Positions 42,194-50,262 of a stretch of 64,000 nucleotides of DNA are shown here, one piece after another. Every line of letters starts with the position of its first letter. Position 1 is the stretch's first letter. Source of the DNA: Pseudoflavonifractor sp. AF19-9AC (GTDB lineage: Bacteria > Bacillota > Clostridia > Oscillospirales > Oscillospiraceae); assembly GCF_003478995.1 (NCBI RefSeq), contig NZ_QUGI01000006.1:77003-141002 (forward strand). Reading direction: 5' to 3'. Made by a program: the position numbers and the translations under genes. The notes under the pieces were generated by a model. That model did not search any database. It was not told the origin of the DNA and saw nothing but the letters and a program-made list of their open reading frames with translations.

Positions 42194-43096
42194 ATGAAAC
42201 TCTCGTCCTTTCTCACATTTTCCGCCTTCGGTGTAAGCACCATCCTCCTGCGCCGCAAGGACCCCATTCTGGGTACTATCATCCTCACCGACCGCTGCAA
42301 CCTCCACTGCAAGCACTGCTCGGTGAACAACATTGTGGCCCGGGATTACCCCTATGAGGACATCCGCCATGAGATGGAGGAGCTCCACGCCATGGGGGTG
42401 CGGATTCTCTTCTTCTGCGGCGGGGAGACCTTCCTGTGGCGGGACGGAGCGAAAACCCTCCGGGACCTGGTGGTGGAGGCCAAGGGGATGGGCTTTCTCA
42501 TCGTCAATGTGGTGACCAACGGAACCTTCCCCATCGACCTGCCGGAGGCCGACCTCATTCTCCTCTCCCTGGACGGGGACCGTGAAGCCCACAACACCAT
42601 CCGGGGCGACACCTACGACACCATTTTGGAAAACATCCGCGCCGCCACCTCGGACAACATCTGCCTCTACATGGCCATCAACCAGCTGAACAAGCACACG
42701 GTCTCCCACGTGTGCCGGGTGGCCAGGGAGGAGTCTAACCTGCGGGCGGTGTCCTTCAACTTCCACACCCCCTACCCGGACACCCGGGCCCTGGCCCTGA
42801 GCCGGACGGAGAAGGCCGCCATCTGCCGGGAGCTGCGGGAGCTCATGAAGGAGGGGTACCCCATTTTCAACCTGCGCTCCGCCTTCCCCTACCTCATTGA
42901 CAATTCCTTCCCCACCCCCTGCCACCAGTGTGTGGTGATGGAGCGGGGGAAGCTATCGGTGTGCGGGCGGTGCGTGGAAGTGCCCGGTCTGTGTCAGGAG
43001 TGCGGCTACTTCTTCGCCGCCGAATACGCCCTGGTCTTTCAGGGGAATCTGCCCGTCATTGTGGACATGCTGTCCACCTATCTCAAATACATCTGA
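42194..43096 (+). CDS. Radical SAM protein with C-terminal cysteine cluster
   Basis: A protein of 300 aa from ATG 42194 (GGAAAGGAG upstream). The radical SAM motif is DRCNLHCKHC (C-x3-C-x2-C near residues 34-41). GGETFLWRD is the SAM-binding GGE loop and LILLSLDGD the following strand. The C-terminal CHQC...CGRC...CQEC set could bind a second FeS cluster, as in SPASM-type peptide modifiers. No precursor peptide is evident next to it. The second radical SAM gene follows 13 bp downstream. Confidence 0.85.
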   Translation: MKLSSFLTFSAFGVSTILLRRKDPILGTIILTDRCNLHCKHCSVNNIVARDYPYEDIRHEMEELHAMGVRILFFCGGETFLWRDGAKTLRDLVVEAKGMGFLIVNVVTNGTFPIDLPEADLILLSLDGDREAHNTIRGDTYDTILENIRAATSDNICLYMAINQLNKHTVSHVCRVAREESNLRAVSFNFHTPYPDTRALALSRTEKAAICRELRELMKEGYPIFNLRSAFPYLIDNSFPTPCHQCVVMERGKLSVCGRCVEVPGLCQECGYFFAAEYALVFQGNLPVIVDMLSTYLKYI

Positions 43097-43109
43097 GAGG
43101 AGGAGTTCC

Positions 43110-44363
43110 ATGTCCCTTCCCATTACCGCCGCCCGCGTGTGGCTCACCCGTGGGACCGCACCCTTCCGCTTCACCCCCGACTACGACCACCCCCTCTCCC
43201 TGGAGGGGGCCGACCCTCTTGGGCTCTACGTCCACATTCCCTTCTGCCACACCCTGTGCTCCTTCTGTCCCTACTGCAAGGTGCCCTATGAGGAGGAGCT
43301 GGCCCGGGCCTATGTGGAGGGCCTTTTGCAGGAAATCCACCTGGTAGGCAGAACCTGGACGGGGCGGCGGCAGGCTACCAGCCTCTACTTTGGGGGCGGC
43401 TCCCCCGCCCTGCTCTCCCACCGCCTTGGGAAGATTGTCCGGGCCCTGGAGGAGCATTTTATCATCACCGACGGCATCGGGGTGGAGCTCCACCCCCGGG
43501 ACGTCACCGTGGACACCCTGTCCCGGCTGAAGGAGGCAGGGGTAAGCCGGGTTTGCGTGGGGCTCCAGTCCTTCCAGCCCCTGCCTCTCCAGAGCCTGGG
43601 CCGGGAGCGCCCCGACCCCGGGGTACTGGGGCAGGCTCTGGCCGCCGTCCCCTTTGACACGGTGTCCGCCGACTTCATCTTTGCCCTGCCCGGCCAGACC
43701 TTTGACCACCTGCGCCGGGACATTTTGCTGGCCGAGGAGATGGGGGCCAACCACCTGGCCTTCTACCCCTTCATCGACTTCTCCTTCACCCCCGGGCCAA
43801 ACCAGGGGCTGTCCGGCCGGGAGAAGTGGGCTCTCCTGAAGGAGCTTACCGCCTTTCTCCGGGAGAGAGGCTACACCCGGGACTCCATCTGGACCTTCGC
43901 CCGGACACCGGGGAAGGGCTACTCCTCCATGACCCGCACCAACTACCTGGGCTTCGGCTGCTCCGCCGCCTCCCTGCTGAAGGGGCAATTTAAAGTGAAT
44001 ACCTTCTCCATTCCCGCCTATCTGGAGCGGATTTCTCAGCAAAAGCTGCCCACCGCTCTCACTTGCCGCTTTACACAGCGGCAGCGGATGGTGTATGATT
44101 TGTTCTGGCGGGCCTATACCACCCGCATTTCCCCTGGGGAATTTGAGGCCTGCTTCGGCCGCTCCCTGGACGGGGCCTACGGCCTGGAGCTGCGGGCGGC
44201 CCGTCTGCTGGGCTGGATGAGGCGGGAAGGAGAGGACTGGGTGCTCACCGACCGGGGCGCCTTCCGCTTCCACCTCTTCGAGGGGCACTACACCCTGGCC
44301 TACATCGACCGCATGTGGTCCCTTATGGGCCGGGAGGCCTTTCCCCAGGGCATGGATCTTTAG
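43110..44363 (+). CDS. Coproporphyrinogen oxidase-like radical SAM protein (HemW/HemN group)
   Basis: A protein of 417 aa from ATG 43110 with GAGGAGG. The motif YVHIPFCHTLCSFCPYCK is the HemN/HemW-type C-x3-C-x2-C; LYFGGGSPALL and SRVCVGLQSFQP follow as in that family. A HemW C-terminal domain continues (about residues 300-417). The family includes haem chaperones and methyltransferase-like proteins, so coproporphyrinogen oxidation is not implied. It pairs with the preceding radical SAM gene. Confidence 0.88.
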   Translation: MSLPITAARVWLTRGTAPFRFTPDYDHPLSLEGADPLGLYVHIPFCHTLCSFCPYCKVPYEEELARAYVEGLLQEIHLVGRTWTGRRQATSLYFGGGSPALLSHRLGKIVRALEEHFIITDGIGVELHPRDVTVDTLSRLKEAGVSRVCVGLQSFQPLPLQSLGRERPDPGVLGQALAAVPFDTVSADFIFALPGQTFDHLRRDILLAEEMGANHLAFYPFIDFSFTPGPNQGLSGREKWALLKELTAFLRERGYTRDSIWTFARTPGKGYSSMTRTNYLGFGCSAASLLKGQFKVNTFSIPAYLERISQQKLPTALTCRFTQRQRMVYDLFWRAYTTRISPGEFEACFGRSLDGAYGLELRAARLLGWMRREGEDWVLTDRGAFRFHLFEGHYTLAYIDRMWSLMGREAFPQGMDL

Positions 44364-44373
44364 GAGTGTTTTT

Positions 44374-44829
44374 ATGTATTACCAAGTTGTCCCCATGGAC
44401 CGCAGCCACATCCCCCAGATTGTGCAGCTGGAGCAGACCTGCTTCTCCGTGCCCTGGACGGAGAACATGCTCACCGATGCCCTCTTTGACCCCCAGGCCA
44501 GCTTCATCGTGGCCGAGGACGACGAGGGGAACGTGGTGGGCTACGCCGGCTTCCATGTGGTACTGGACGAGGGCTACATTGACAACGTGGCCGTGGAGCC
44601 GGACGCCCGCCGCCACGGGGTGGGCTCTGCCCTGCTGGAGGTGTTCTGCCGCTTTGGGGCAGCCAATCTGGCCTTTCTCACCCTGGAGGTGCGGGCCTCC
44701 AACGAGGCGGCTATCGGCCTTTACGAAAAGCACGGCTTCCACCGGGCCGGCCTGCGGCCGGGGTACTACCAGAAGCCCAAAGAGGACGCGGTCATTATGA
44801 CAAGGGAGTTTGCACATGCGTCTGAATGA
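44374..44829 (+). CDS. rimI: Ribosomal protein S18-alanine N-acetyltransferase
   Basis: A protein of 151 aa of the GNAT fold. DNVAVEPDARRHGVGSALLE (near residue 70) is the acetyl-CoA loop (R-x-x-G-x-G/A), and NEAAIGLYEKHGFHRAGLRPGYY is the RimI-type C-terminal signature. It acetylates the N-terminus of S18. Here it sits next to tsaD, a common arrangement in Firmicutes (tsaB-rimI-tsaD). Confidence 0.9.
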   Translation: MYYQVVPMDRSHIPQIVQLEQTCFSVPWTENMLTDALFDPQASFIVAEDDEGNVVGYAGFHVVLDEGYIDNVAVEPDARRHGVGSALLEVFCRFGAANLAFLTLEVRASNEAAIGLYEKHGFHRAGLRPGYYQKPKEDAVIMTREFAHASE

Positions 44830-45424
44830 GTTAAACCGGGAGGAGCTCTCCGCCCTCTACCGCTCCCAGATGACCCGGGACTTCCCGCCCCAGGAGCTCA
44901 AGCCCCTCAAGTCCATGCTGGAGCTGATGGAGGAGGGGCGTTACCAGGCCCTGGGCCTCTTTGACGAAGGCGAGCTTCTGGGCTACGCCCTGGTGTGGCG
45001 GGAGCCCGGGGTGCCCTTTGCCCTGCTGGACTACCTGGGCACCCTGCCCGGCGTGCGCAACCGGGGGCTGGGCGGGCAGATGCTGGATCTGCTGGCCGAC
45101 TACTACCGGGAGGAGCGGGGCATCTTTGGGGAGGCGGAGTCCGACGAGGGGGGCGACCCCACCGACCGGGAACTGCGCCATCGGCGTCTGGGCTTTTACC
45201 TGCGCAACGGCTTCCGCTACGGAGGATACGACTGCGCCCTCTTCGGCGTCCACTACCAGACCCTCATCCGTGGAAAGGAAGACGTAAGCCCGGAGGAGCT
45301 GCTGGAGGTCCACCGCCGCTTCTATCAAAGCCGGTTCCCCGCCCACATTTATGAGCGATTTGTCCAGCTGCCCCTGGCCCCTGGGGAGACCCCCAACCCG
45401 CCGGGGAACTGGATGGAGGAGTGA
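44816..45424 (+). CDS. GNAT-family acetyltransferase
   Basis: A protein of 202 aa from ATG 44816, overlapping rimI by 14 bases. The acetyl-CoA loop LPGVRNRGLGGQMLDLLADY lies near residue 80. The substrate cannot be read from the sequence. It is positioned between rimI and tsaD and probably belongs to the same transcript. Confidence 0.85.
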   Translation: MRLNELNREELSALYRSQMTRDFPPQELKPLKSMLELMEEGRYQALGLFDEGELLGYALVWREPGVPFALLDYLGTLPGVRNRGLGGQMLDLLADYYREERGIFGEAESDEGGDPTDRELRHRRLGFYLRNGFRYGGYDCALFGVHYQTLIRGKEDVSPEELLEVHRRFYQSRFPAHIYERFVQLPLAPGETPNPPGNWMEE

Positions 45425-45428
45425 TACC

Positions 45429-46439
45429 ATGAACATTTTAGCCATCGAGTCCTCCTGTGACGAGACCGCCGCCGCCGTGGTAAAGGACGGGCGGACGGTG
45501 CTGTCCAACTGTGTGGCCTCTCAGATTGAAATGCACACCATCTACGGCGGCGTGGTGCCTGAGATTGCCTCCCGCAAGCATGTGGAGGCCATCACCGGTC
45601 TGGCCGACCAGGCCATTGCCCAGGCTGGGCTCAGCCAGGATGACCTGGACGCCGTGGCCGTCACCTACGCCCCCGGTCTCATCGGGGCGGTGCTGGTGGG
45701 GGTGAACTTCGCCAAGGGGGCTGCCATGGCCCTGGACCTGCCTCTCATCCCCGTCCACCACGTGCGGGGGCACATTGCCGCCAACTACCTCACCCACCCC
45801 GACCTGGAGCCCCCCTTCGTCTGTCTGTGCGTCTCCGGCGGCACCACTGCCATTGTGGATGTGCGCTCCTACACCGAGATGGAGGTGCTGGGCAGCACCC
45901 GGGATGACGCGGCGGGAGAGTGCTTTGACAAGGTGGCCCGGGTGCTGGGCATCGGCTACCCCGGCGGCGCCCCCATGGACCGGCTGTCCGACGGCGGGGA
46001 CGACGGGAAGTATGAGCTGCCCCGGGCCCACGTGGCCGGCCATGAGCTGGACATGTCCTTCTCCGGATTGAAGACCGCCAGCCTGAACCTTATCCACAAC
46101 ACCCAACAGAAGGGGGAGGAGCTGGATCTCCCTGCCTTTGCCGCTAGCTTCGGCCGGGCGGTAAGCGAATCTCTGGTCCCCCGGATTATGGCTGCCGCCC
46201 GCATGCGGGGCTACGGCAAGGTGGCTGTGGCGGGGGGCGTAGCCGCCAACCGGCGCATCCGCGCTGATTTGCAGGAGGCCTGCCGCCGGAGCGGAGACAA
46301 GCTTTTCCTTCCGGAGCTCAAGTACTGCGGCGACAATGCCGCCATGATTGGCTGCCAGGGCTTTTACGAATATCAGGCCGGACATCTGGCCGGCCGAGAT
46401 CTCAACGCCTACGCCACCCGGGACATCTCTCTGGGGTAA
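45429..46439 (+). CDS. tsaD: tRNA N6-adenosine threonylcarbamoyltransferase
   Basis: A protein of 336 aa from ATG 45429. It begins ILAIESSCDETAAAV and has the metal-binding HHVRGHIAAN near residue 110 and GGVAANRRIR; all are TsaD signatures. With TsaB and TsaE it transfers the threonylcarbamoyl group to A37 of ANN-decoding tRNAs. The protein ends ATRDISLG, and this 3' end is copied twice downstream (see repeats). The normal terminator is displaced about 430 bp further on. Confidence 0.96.
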   Translation: MNILAIESSCDETAAAVVKDGRTVLSNCVASQIEMHTIYGGVVPEIASRKHVEAITGLADQAIAQAGLSQDDLDAVAVTYAPGLIGAVLVGVNFAKGAAMALDLPLIPVHHVRGHIAANYLTHPDLEPPFVCLCVSGGTTAIVDVRSYTEMEVLGSTRDDAAGECFDKVARVLGIGYPGGAPMDRLSDGGDDGKYELPRAHVAGHELDMSFSGLKTASLNLIHNTQQKGEELDLPAFAASFGRAVSESLVPRIMAAARMRGYGKVAVAGGVAANRRIRADLQEACRRSGDKLFLPELKYCGDNAAMIGCQGFYEYQAGHLAGRDLNAYATRDISLG

Positions 46440-46848
46440 GGCGGCGTTGTCGCCGGGGCCCCACACGGTGGGGCGGCCGCCAGGCCGTAAAATGTCCCGC
46501 AGAGCGGGACATTTGCGCAGGGCGAATTCATTTCGCCCGAGCATTGAAATTCTCTCGGGGCCCCGCGGAGCCTAGCTCCGTGGGGGGGCAACGGCGCCAT
46601 GATCGGCTGCCAGGGCTTTTACGAGTACCAGGCCGGACATCTGGCCGGCCGTGACCTTAATGCTTATGCGACCCGGGATATCTCTCTGGGGTAAGGCCCC
46701 GGTATCCCACCGAAGCCCAGCGTCAGTGGGTTCGGTGGGAAGAGGAGGAGCAGCGGAGCGAATGACCATCCGAGGGACGTGGATGGGAATGATACGCAGC
46801 CTGCGACGACGAAATGCTTACGCCACCCGGGATATCTCCCTGGGATAA
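46344..46848 (+). repeat. Three copies of the tsaD 3' end
   Basis: The end of tsaD (46344-46439) recurs at 46596-46694 and, as the last 12 codons only, at 46813-46848. Copy 2 encodes the same last 32 residues with about ten base differences, all silent; copy 3 encodes NAYATRDISLG plus stop. Only copy 3 is followed by a terminator. Confidence 0.9.
46440..46812 (+). other. Non-coding spacers between tsaD tails
   Basis: The spacers hold hairpins and no gene: AAATGTCCCGC/GCGGGACATTT (46490-46514), a GGGCGAATTCATTTCGCCC palindrome, and CCCACCGAA/TTCGGTGGG (46706-46739). They look like remnants of lost elements between the copied 3' ends. Confidence 0.6.
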
Positions 46849-46863
46849 TCCACATGGAGCACC

Positions 46864-46903
46864 CACCGCCGGACGGTTCCAACTCCGTTCGGCGGTGTTT
46901 TTC
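46864..46903 (+). terminator. Displaced tsaD terminator
   Basis: CACCGCCGGACGG pairs with CCGTTCGGCGGTG, followed by TTTTTC. It lies 16 bp after the third tsaD tail, as expected if that copy marks the ancestral gene end. Confidence 0.85.
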
Positions 46904-47049
46904 TTTTTTCAAAACATGCTCATTTTTAGCATTCTGACCACTTCCCCAACCCCATTTTTGCGTTATGTAACCTGATTTTTTCTTATATTTAACGTTTACT
47001 TAATTTACCAGCCTCCCAACTGGCAAAAAGATTTCAACATCCCCACCCT

Positions 47050-47092
47050 TTTTCCACAACCTTGTGGAAAAGCGTGTGGAAATTGTGCATAA
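47050..47092 (+). promoter_or_regulatory. Cluster of DnaA-box-like sites
   Basis: TTTTCCACAA and TTGTGGAAAA form a perfect 10-bp inverted repeat with a 2-bp centre (47050-47071), followed by TGTGGAAAT (47075-47083) and TGTGCATAA (47084-47092), the last an exact TTATNCACA match on the minus strand. Four boxes in 43 bp ahead of infC. Confidence 0.5.
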
Positions 47093-47215
47093 CTGATTCT
47101 CTCTGTTTTTTTCGACATTGTGTTATGTTAAGTATCGGTTCAAATATTCCCTCCGTTCACCCCCTCCGAAGGGCCGCTTTTCGGAAAATTTCAGTGGATT
47201 TTTCCCCTTCTCCCC

Positions 47216-47244
47216 TTGACACACCCCTGTTCCGGTGCTAGAAT
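47216..47244 (+). promoter_or_regulatory. Sigma-A promoter of the infC operon
   Basis: TTGACA (47216-47221), 17-bp spacer, TAGAAT (47239-47244). Transcription should start near 47251, leaving a 154-nt leader. Confidence 0.85.
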
Positions 47245-47250
47245 AGCCAA

Positions 47251-47404
47251 GTACAAGAAAGCAGGAACGGTCCCCCGTCCTCACCCCAGGCCAGAGCCAA
47301 CGGGTTAACATGGAAAACTTCCGCCGGAATTCCGGCGTTGTTTTGCTATGAGAAACGGGAGCCGCTTCGGCTGCCGTATTTTTTATGTCTGGAGGTGCTT
47401 TCCC
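47251..47404 (+). promoter_or_regulatory. infC leader with attenuator hairpins
   Basis: Two hairpins precede the start: CGCCGGAATTCCGGCG followed by TTGTTTT, and CGGGAGCC/GGCTGCCG followed by TATTTTTT just before GGAGGTG. This matches the attenuated infC leaders of Firmicutes, often under L20 or IF3 control. Confidence 0.7.
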
Positions 47405-47935
47405 ATCGCTAACACAGGTCATCAAACCAACGAAGAAATCCGGGACAAGGAGGTCCGCCTGATCTCGGAAACCGGCGAACAGCTGGGCATCATGTCCTCC
47501 CAGGAAGCTCTGCGCCTGGCCGAGGAGCGCAATCTGGATCTGGTTAAAATCTCCCCCAACGCCGTGCCCCCCGTGTGCAAGCTCATGGACTACGGCAAGT
47601 ACCGGTTCGAGCAGACCAAGCGCGAGAAGGAAGCCCGTAAAAATCAGCGCGTGGTGGAGATCAAGGAAGTCCGGATGTCCCCCAGCATTGACGTCAACGA
47701 CTTCAATGTAAAGCTGAAAAACGCCCAGAAGTTCTTGTCCGAAGGCAACCGCTGCAAGGTCACCGTCCGCTTCCGCGGCCGTGAAATGGCCCACACCAAC
47801 ATTGGCCAGGACCTGCTGATGAAGTTTGCTGAGGAGTGCGGCGAGGTCGCCGTGATGGATAAGAGCCCCAAGCTGGAGGGACGGCATATGTCCATCTTCC
47901 TGTCCCCCAAACCCGCTAAGGATGCGAAAAAGTAA
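47405..47935 (+). CDS. infC: Translation initiation factor IF-3
   Basis: A protein of 176 aa starting at AUC 47405. GGAGGTG ends seven bases before it, and the sequence from this codon (IANTGHQTNEEIRDKEVRLI) is the usual IF-3 N-terminus; any ATG further upstream adds residues without homology. N- and C-terminal domains flank a Lys-rich linker (REKEARKNQRVVEIKEVRMS). A non-canonical start lets IF-3 repress its own gene, as in Escherichia coli with AUU. It is followed by rpmI and rplT. Confidence 0.95.
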   Translation: MANTGHQTNEEIRDKEVRLISETGEQLGIMSSQEALRLAEERNLDLVKISPNAVPPVCKLMDYGKYRFEQTKREKEARKNQRVVEIKEVRMSPSIDVNDFNVKLKNAQKFLSEGNRCKVTVRFRGREMAHTNIGQDLLMKFAEECGEVAVMDKSPKLEGRHMSIFLSPKPAKDAKK

Positions 47936-47953
47936 GTAAAGGAGTTACCTGTT

Positions 47954-48163
47954 ATGCCGAAGATCAAGATTAAGACTCACAGCGGCGCCAAGAAGCGTTT
48001 TTCCCTCACCAAGACCGGCAAGGTCAAGCGCGCCATGACCAAGAAGCGTCACCTGCTCAACGGCCACGGCAAGACCACCAAGCTGAAGCGGGCTCTGCGC
48101 GGCACCACCTACGCCGACAAGACCAATGAGGCCGCCATCAAGCGCATGATCCTGTACAAGTAA
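47954..48163 (+). CDS. rpmI: Ribosomal protein L35
   Basis: A protein of 69 aa, normal length, with the L35 signature KIKTHSGAKKRFSLTKTGKV and KKRHLLNGHGKTTKLKRALR. GGAGTT precedes the start 18 bp after infC. It belongs to the conserved infC-rpmI-rplT operon. Confidence 0.98.
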   Translation: MPKIKIKTHSGAKKRFSLTKTGKVKRAMTKKRHLLNGHGKTTKLKRALRGTTYADKTNEAAIKRMILYK

Positions 48164-48183
48164 GACGAGGGAGGTAACGAACA

Positions 48184-48540
48184 ATGGCAAGAGTCAAGGG
48201 CGCAATGATGTCCCGTAAGAGAAGAAACAAGATCCTCAAGCTGGCCAAGGGCTACTGGGGTTCCAAGTCCAAGCACTACAAGATGGCCAACCAGGCCGTC
48301 ATGAAGTCCGGCGTTTACGCCTACACCGGCCGCAAGCTGAAGAAGCGTGACTTTCGTCAGCTGTGGATCACCCGTATCAATGCCGCTTGCAAGCTCAACG
48401 GCATGAACTACTCCACCTTCATGAACGGTCTGAAGAAGTCCGGCATCGTCATCAACCGCAAGATGCTGGCCGAGCTGGCTGTCAACGACAAGGCCGCCTT
48501 CACCCAGCTCACCGAGACTGCCAAGAAGGCCCTGGCCTAA
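48184..48540 (+). CDS. rplT: Ribosomal protein L20
   Basis: A protein of 118 aa with GGGAGG upstream. The N-terminus [20 protein letters not shown] and [20 protein letters not shown] are typical L20. It binds 23S rRNA early in assembly and in Firmicutes represses its own operon through the leader. Terminator follows. Confidence 0.98.
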   Translation: MARVKGAMMSRKRRNKILKLAKGYWGSKSKHYKMANQAVMKSGVYAYTGRKLKKRDFRQLWITRINAACKLNGMNYSTFMNGLKKSGIVINRKMLAELAVNDKAAFTQLTETAKKALA

Positions 48541-48565
48541 TTGGGCATATCTGAATGAAAAAAGG

Positions 48566-48598
48566 ACGCCGCAGCGCTGCTGCGGCGTCCTTTTTTTG
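48566..48598 (+). terminator. Terminator after rplT
   Basis: AGGACGCCGCAGC pairs with GCTGCGGCGTCCT, followed by TTTTTT. Confidence 0.92.
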
Positions 48599-48659
48599 CC
48601 TTTGGAATTGTAATTTCCCCCTGTTTCCTGTATCATGGGGAGGAAAGGAAGTGTAGCCT

Positions 48660-49079
48660 TTGCGCATTATGGCCATCGACTACGGCGACGCCCACACCGG
48701 CGTGGCCCTGTCCGACCCCACCGGCTTTCTCACCGGAACCACCACCACCATCCACAGCCGCAAGGCAGAGGTAGTGCTGGAGGAGCTTCAGAAGCTGGTG
48801 CAGGAATATCAGGTGACCGAGCTGGTCATGGGCTTTCCCCGGAACATGGACGGCACCGAGGGCCCCCGGGCCCAGCTCTACCGGGAATTTGCCCAGCGGG
48901 TGGAGGAGGCCACCGGCCTCAAGCCCGTTTTGTGGGACGAGCGGCGCACCACCGTGGACGCCCACCGCATCCTCTTTGAGGCGGGAAAGAACGCGAAGAA
49001 ACGGAAGAAGACCGTGGACGCTGTGGCGGCCTCTCTCATTCTGGAGGGCTATCTGGACCGCCGCCGTCTCCAGGGCTGA
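48660..49079 (+). CDS. ruvX: Holliday junction resolvase-like protein (YqgF/RuvX)
   Basis: A protein of 139 aa. TTG 48660 is eight bases after GGAAAGGAAG, better than ATG 48669. It has IMAIDYGDAHTGVALSD with the first Asp, VMGFPRNMDGTEG and LWDERRTTVDA, the RNase H-like RuvX/YqgF motifs. The protein processes rRNA ends or resolves junctions. Confidence 0.93.
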   Translation: MRIMAIDYGDAHTGVALSDPTGFLTGTTTTIHSRKAEVVLEELQKLVQEYQVTELVMGFPRNMDGTEGPRAQLYREFAQRVEEATGLKPVLWDERRTTVDAHRILFEAGKNAKKRKKTVDAVAASLILEGYLDRRRLQG

Positions 49080-49093
49080 AAGGAGACCGTGAC

Positions 49094-49378
49094 ATGCTGG
49101 GATTGAATGTGACCTACATCATGAAGCCGGGCATGCGGGAGGAATTCCTCCGCCGCCTGGAGGAGGGCGGGTTGCGCCAAGAAGTCCTGGCCGAGGAAGG
49201 CTGTTTAGGTTATGACTACTACCGCTCAGCGGAGGACGAGGACGTCCTGCTGCTGGTGGAGCGGTGGACGGATCTGCAGGCCCAGCAGGCCCACCTGCAG
49301 CAGCCCCACATGGCTCTGATCCGCTCCGCAAAAGATGCCTGCGTGGCGGAAACCCGGCTGGAATCATACGAACTGTAA
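49094..49378 (+). CDS. Antibiotic-biosynthesis-monooxygenase (ABM) fold protein
   Basis: A protein of 94 aa, a dimeric alpha/beta ABM domain: LNVTYIMKPGMREEFLRRLE, CLGYDYYRSAEDEDVLLLVE and RWTDLQAQQAHLQQPHM. These proteins act as quinol monooxygenases or are non-catalytic. AAAGGAG lies upstream; it may be co-transcribed with ruvX (14 bp apart) and the ferredoxin. Confidence 0.85.
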   Translation: MLGLNVTYIMKPGMREEFLRRLEEGGLRQEVLAEEGCLGYDYYRSAEDEDVLLLVERWTDLQAQQAHLQQPHMALIRSAKDACVAETRLESYEL

Positions 49379-49423
49379 TTCATTTTTCAATACTGGAAGG
49401 AATTTTAGGGAGGATACATACAA

Positions 49424-50257
49424 ATGGAAATCAAAACCGTATGGGCCGTCTACTTCAGCGGCACCGGAACCACCCAGAAAGTGGCCACCACCCTGGCAAA
49501 GTCCGTGGCCCAGTCCCTGAGTGCAGGATACGAGGAGTACTGCTTCAACCTGCCCGCCGCCCGGGAGAAGGAGCTCACCTTCACCCCCGAGGATCTGGTG
49601 GTGCTGGGCGTGCCCGTCTACGCCGGACGGGTGCCCAACCTGCTGCTGCCCTACGTGCGGGACAGCATTCACGGCGGCGGCGCTCTGGTCGTTCCTGTGG
49701 TGCTCTACGGCAACCGGAACTTTGACGACGGCCTGATGGAGCTGCGGAACGTGGCCCGGGACAATGGCTTCCACCCCATTGCTGCCGGTGCCTTCGTGGG
49801 CGAGCACTCCTTCTCCACCGTTCTGGGCGCCGGCCGCCCCGACGCCGACGACATGGCCCTGGTTCAGGAGCTGGCAGGCAAGACCGCCGACAAGGTAAAG
49901 ACCTTGACTGAGGCTCCCGCTCAGGCGGTTGAAGTGGAAGGCTGCGACCCCATCCGCCCCTACTACACCCCCCGGGACCGCCATGGCGAGCCCATCAAGG
50001 ATTTCCTCAAGGCCAAGCCGGTCACCGACCCCGACAAGTGCGTCAAGTGCGGCCTGTGTGCCCGGCTGTGCCCCATGGGCTCCATCGACCCCAATGACGT
50101 GTCCAACGTGGCGGGCAAGTGCATCAAGTGCTGCGCCTGCGTGAAGAAGTGCCCCAAGGGCGCCAAGTACTTCGACCACGAGGGCTACCTGTACCACCAG
50201 CACGAGCTGGAGGACCAGTACGCCGGACGCCGGGCGGAGAGCAAGATCTTCCTGTGA
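49424..50257 (+). CDS. EFR1-type flavodoxin/ferredoxin protein
   Basis: A protein of 277 aa behind GGGAGG. Residues 5-165 resemble flavodoxin, with AVYFSGTGTTQKVA as the FMN-phosphate loop and VLGVPVYAGRVPN. Two [4Fe-4S] ferredoxin motifs follow: CVKCGLCARLCP (near 206) and CIKCCACVKKCP (near 234). EFR1 proteins of Clostridia carry low-potential electrons between partners. Six bases separate it from the aldolase gene. Confidence 0.88.
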   Translation: MEIKTVWAVYFSGTGTTQKVATTLAKSVAQSLSAGYEEYCFNLPAAREKELTFTPEDLVVLGVPVYAGRVPNLLLPYVRDSIHGGGALVVPVVLYGNRNFDDGLMELRNVARDNGFHPIAAGAFVGEHSFSTVLGAGRPDADDMALVQELAGKTADKVKTLTEAPAQAVEVEGCDPIRPYYTPRDRHGEPIKDFLKAKPVTDPDKCVKCGLCARLCPMGSIDPNDVSNVAGKCIKCCACVKKCPKGAKYFDHEGYLYHQHELEDQYAGRRAESKIFL

Positions 50258-50262
50258 GCGCC

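Noticed and set aside
46651..46848. Short frame ending in the third tsaD tail
   Set aside because: Only the last 12 codons match tsaD; the rest is spacer, so it is a scar and not a gene.
47050..47092. DnaA-box cluster considered as chromosome origin
   Set aside because: No dnaA, dnaN or AT-rich unwinding region lies next to it; it is upstream of infC.
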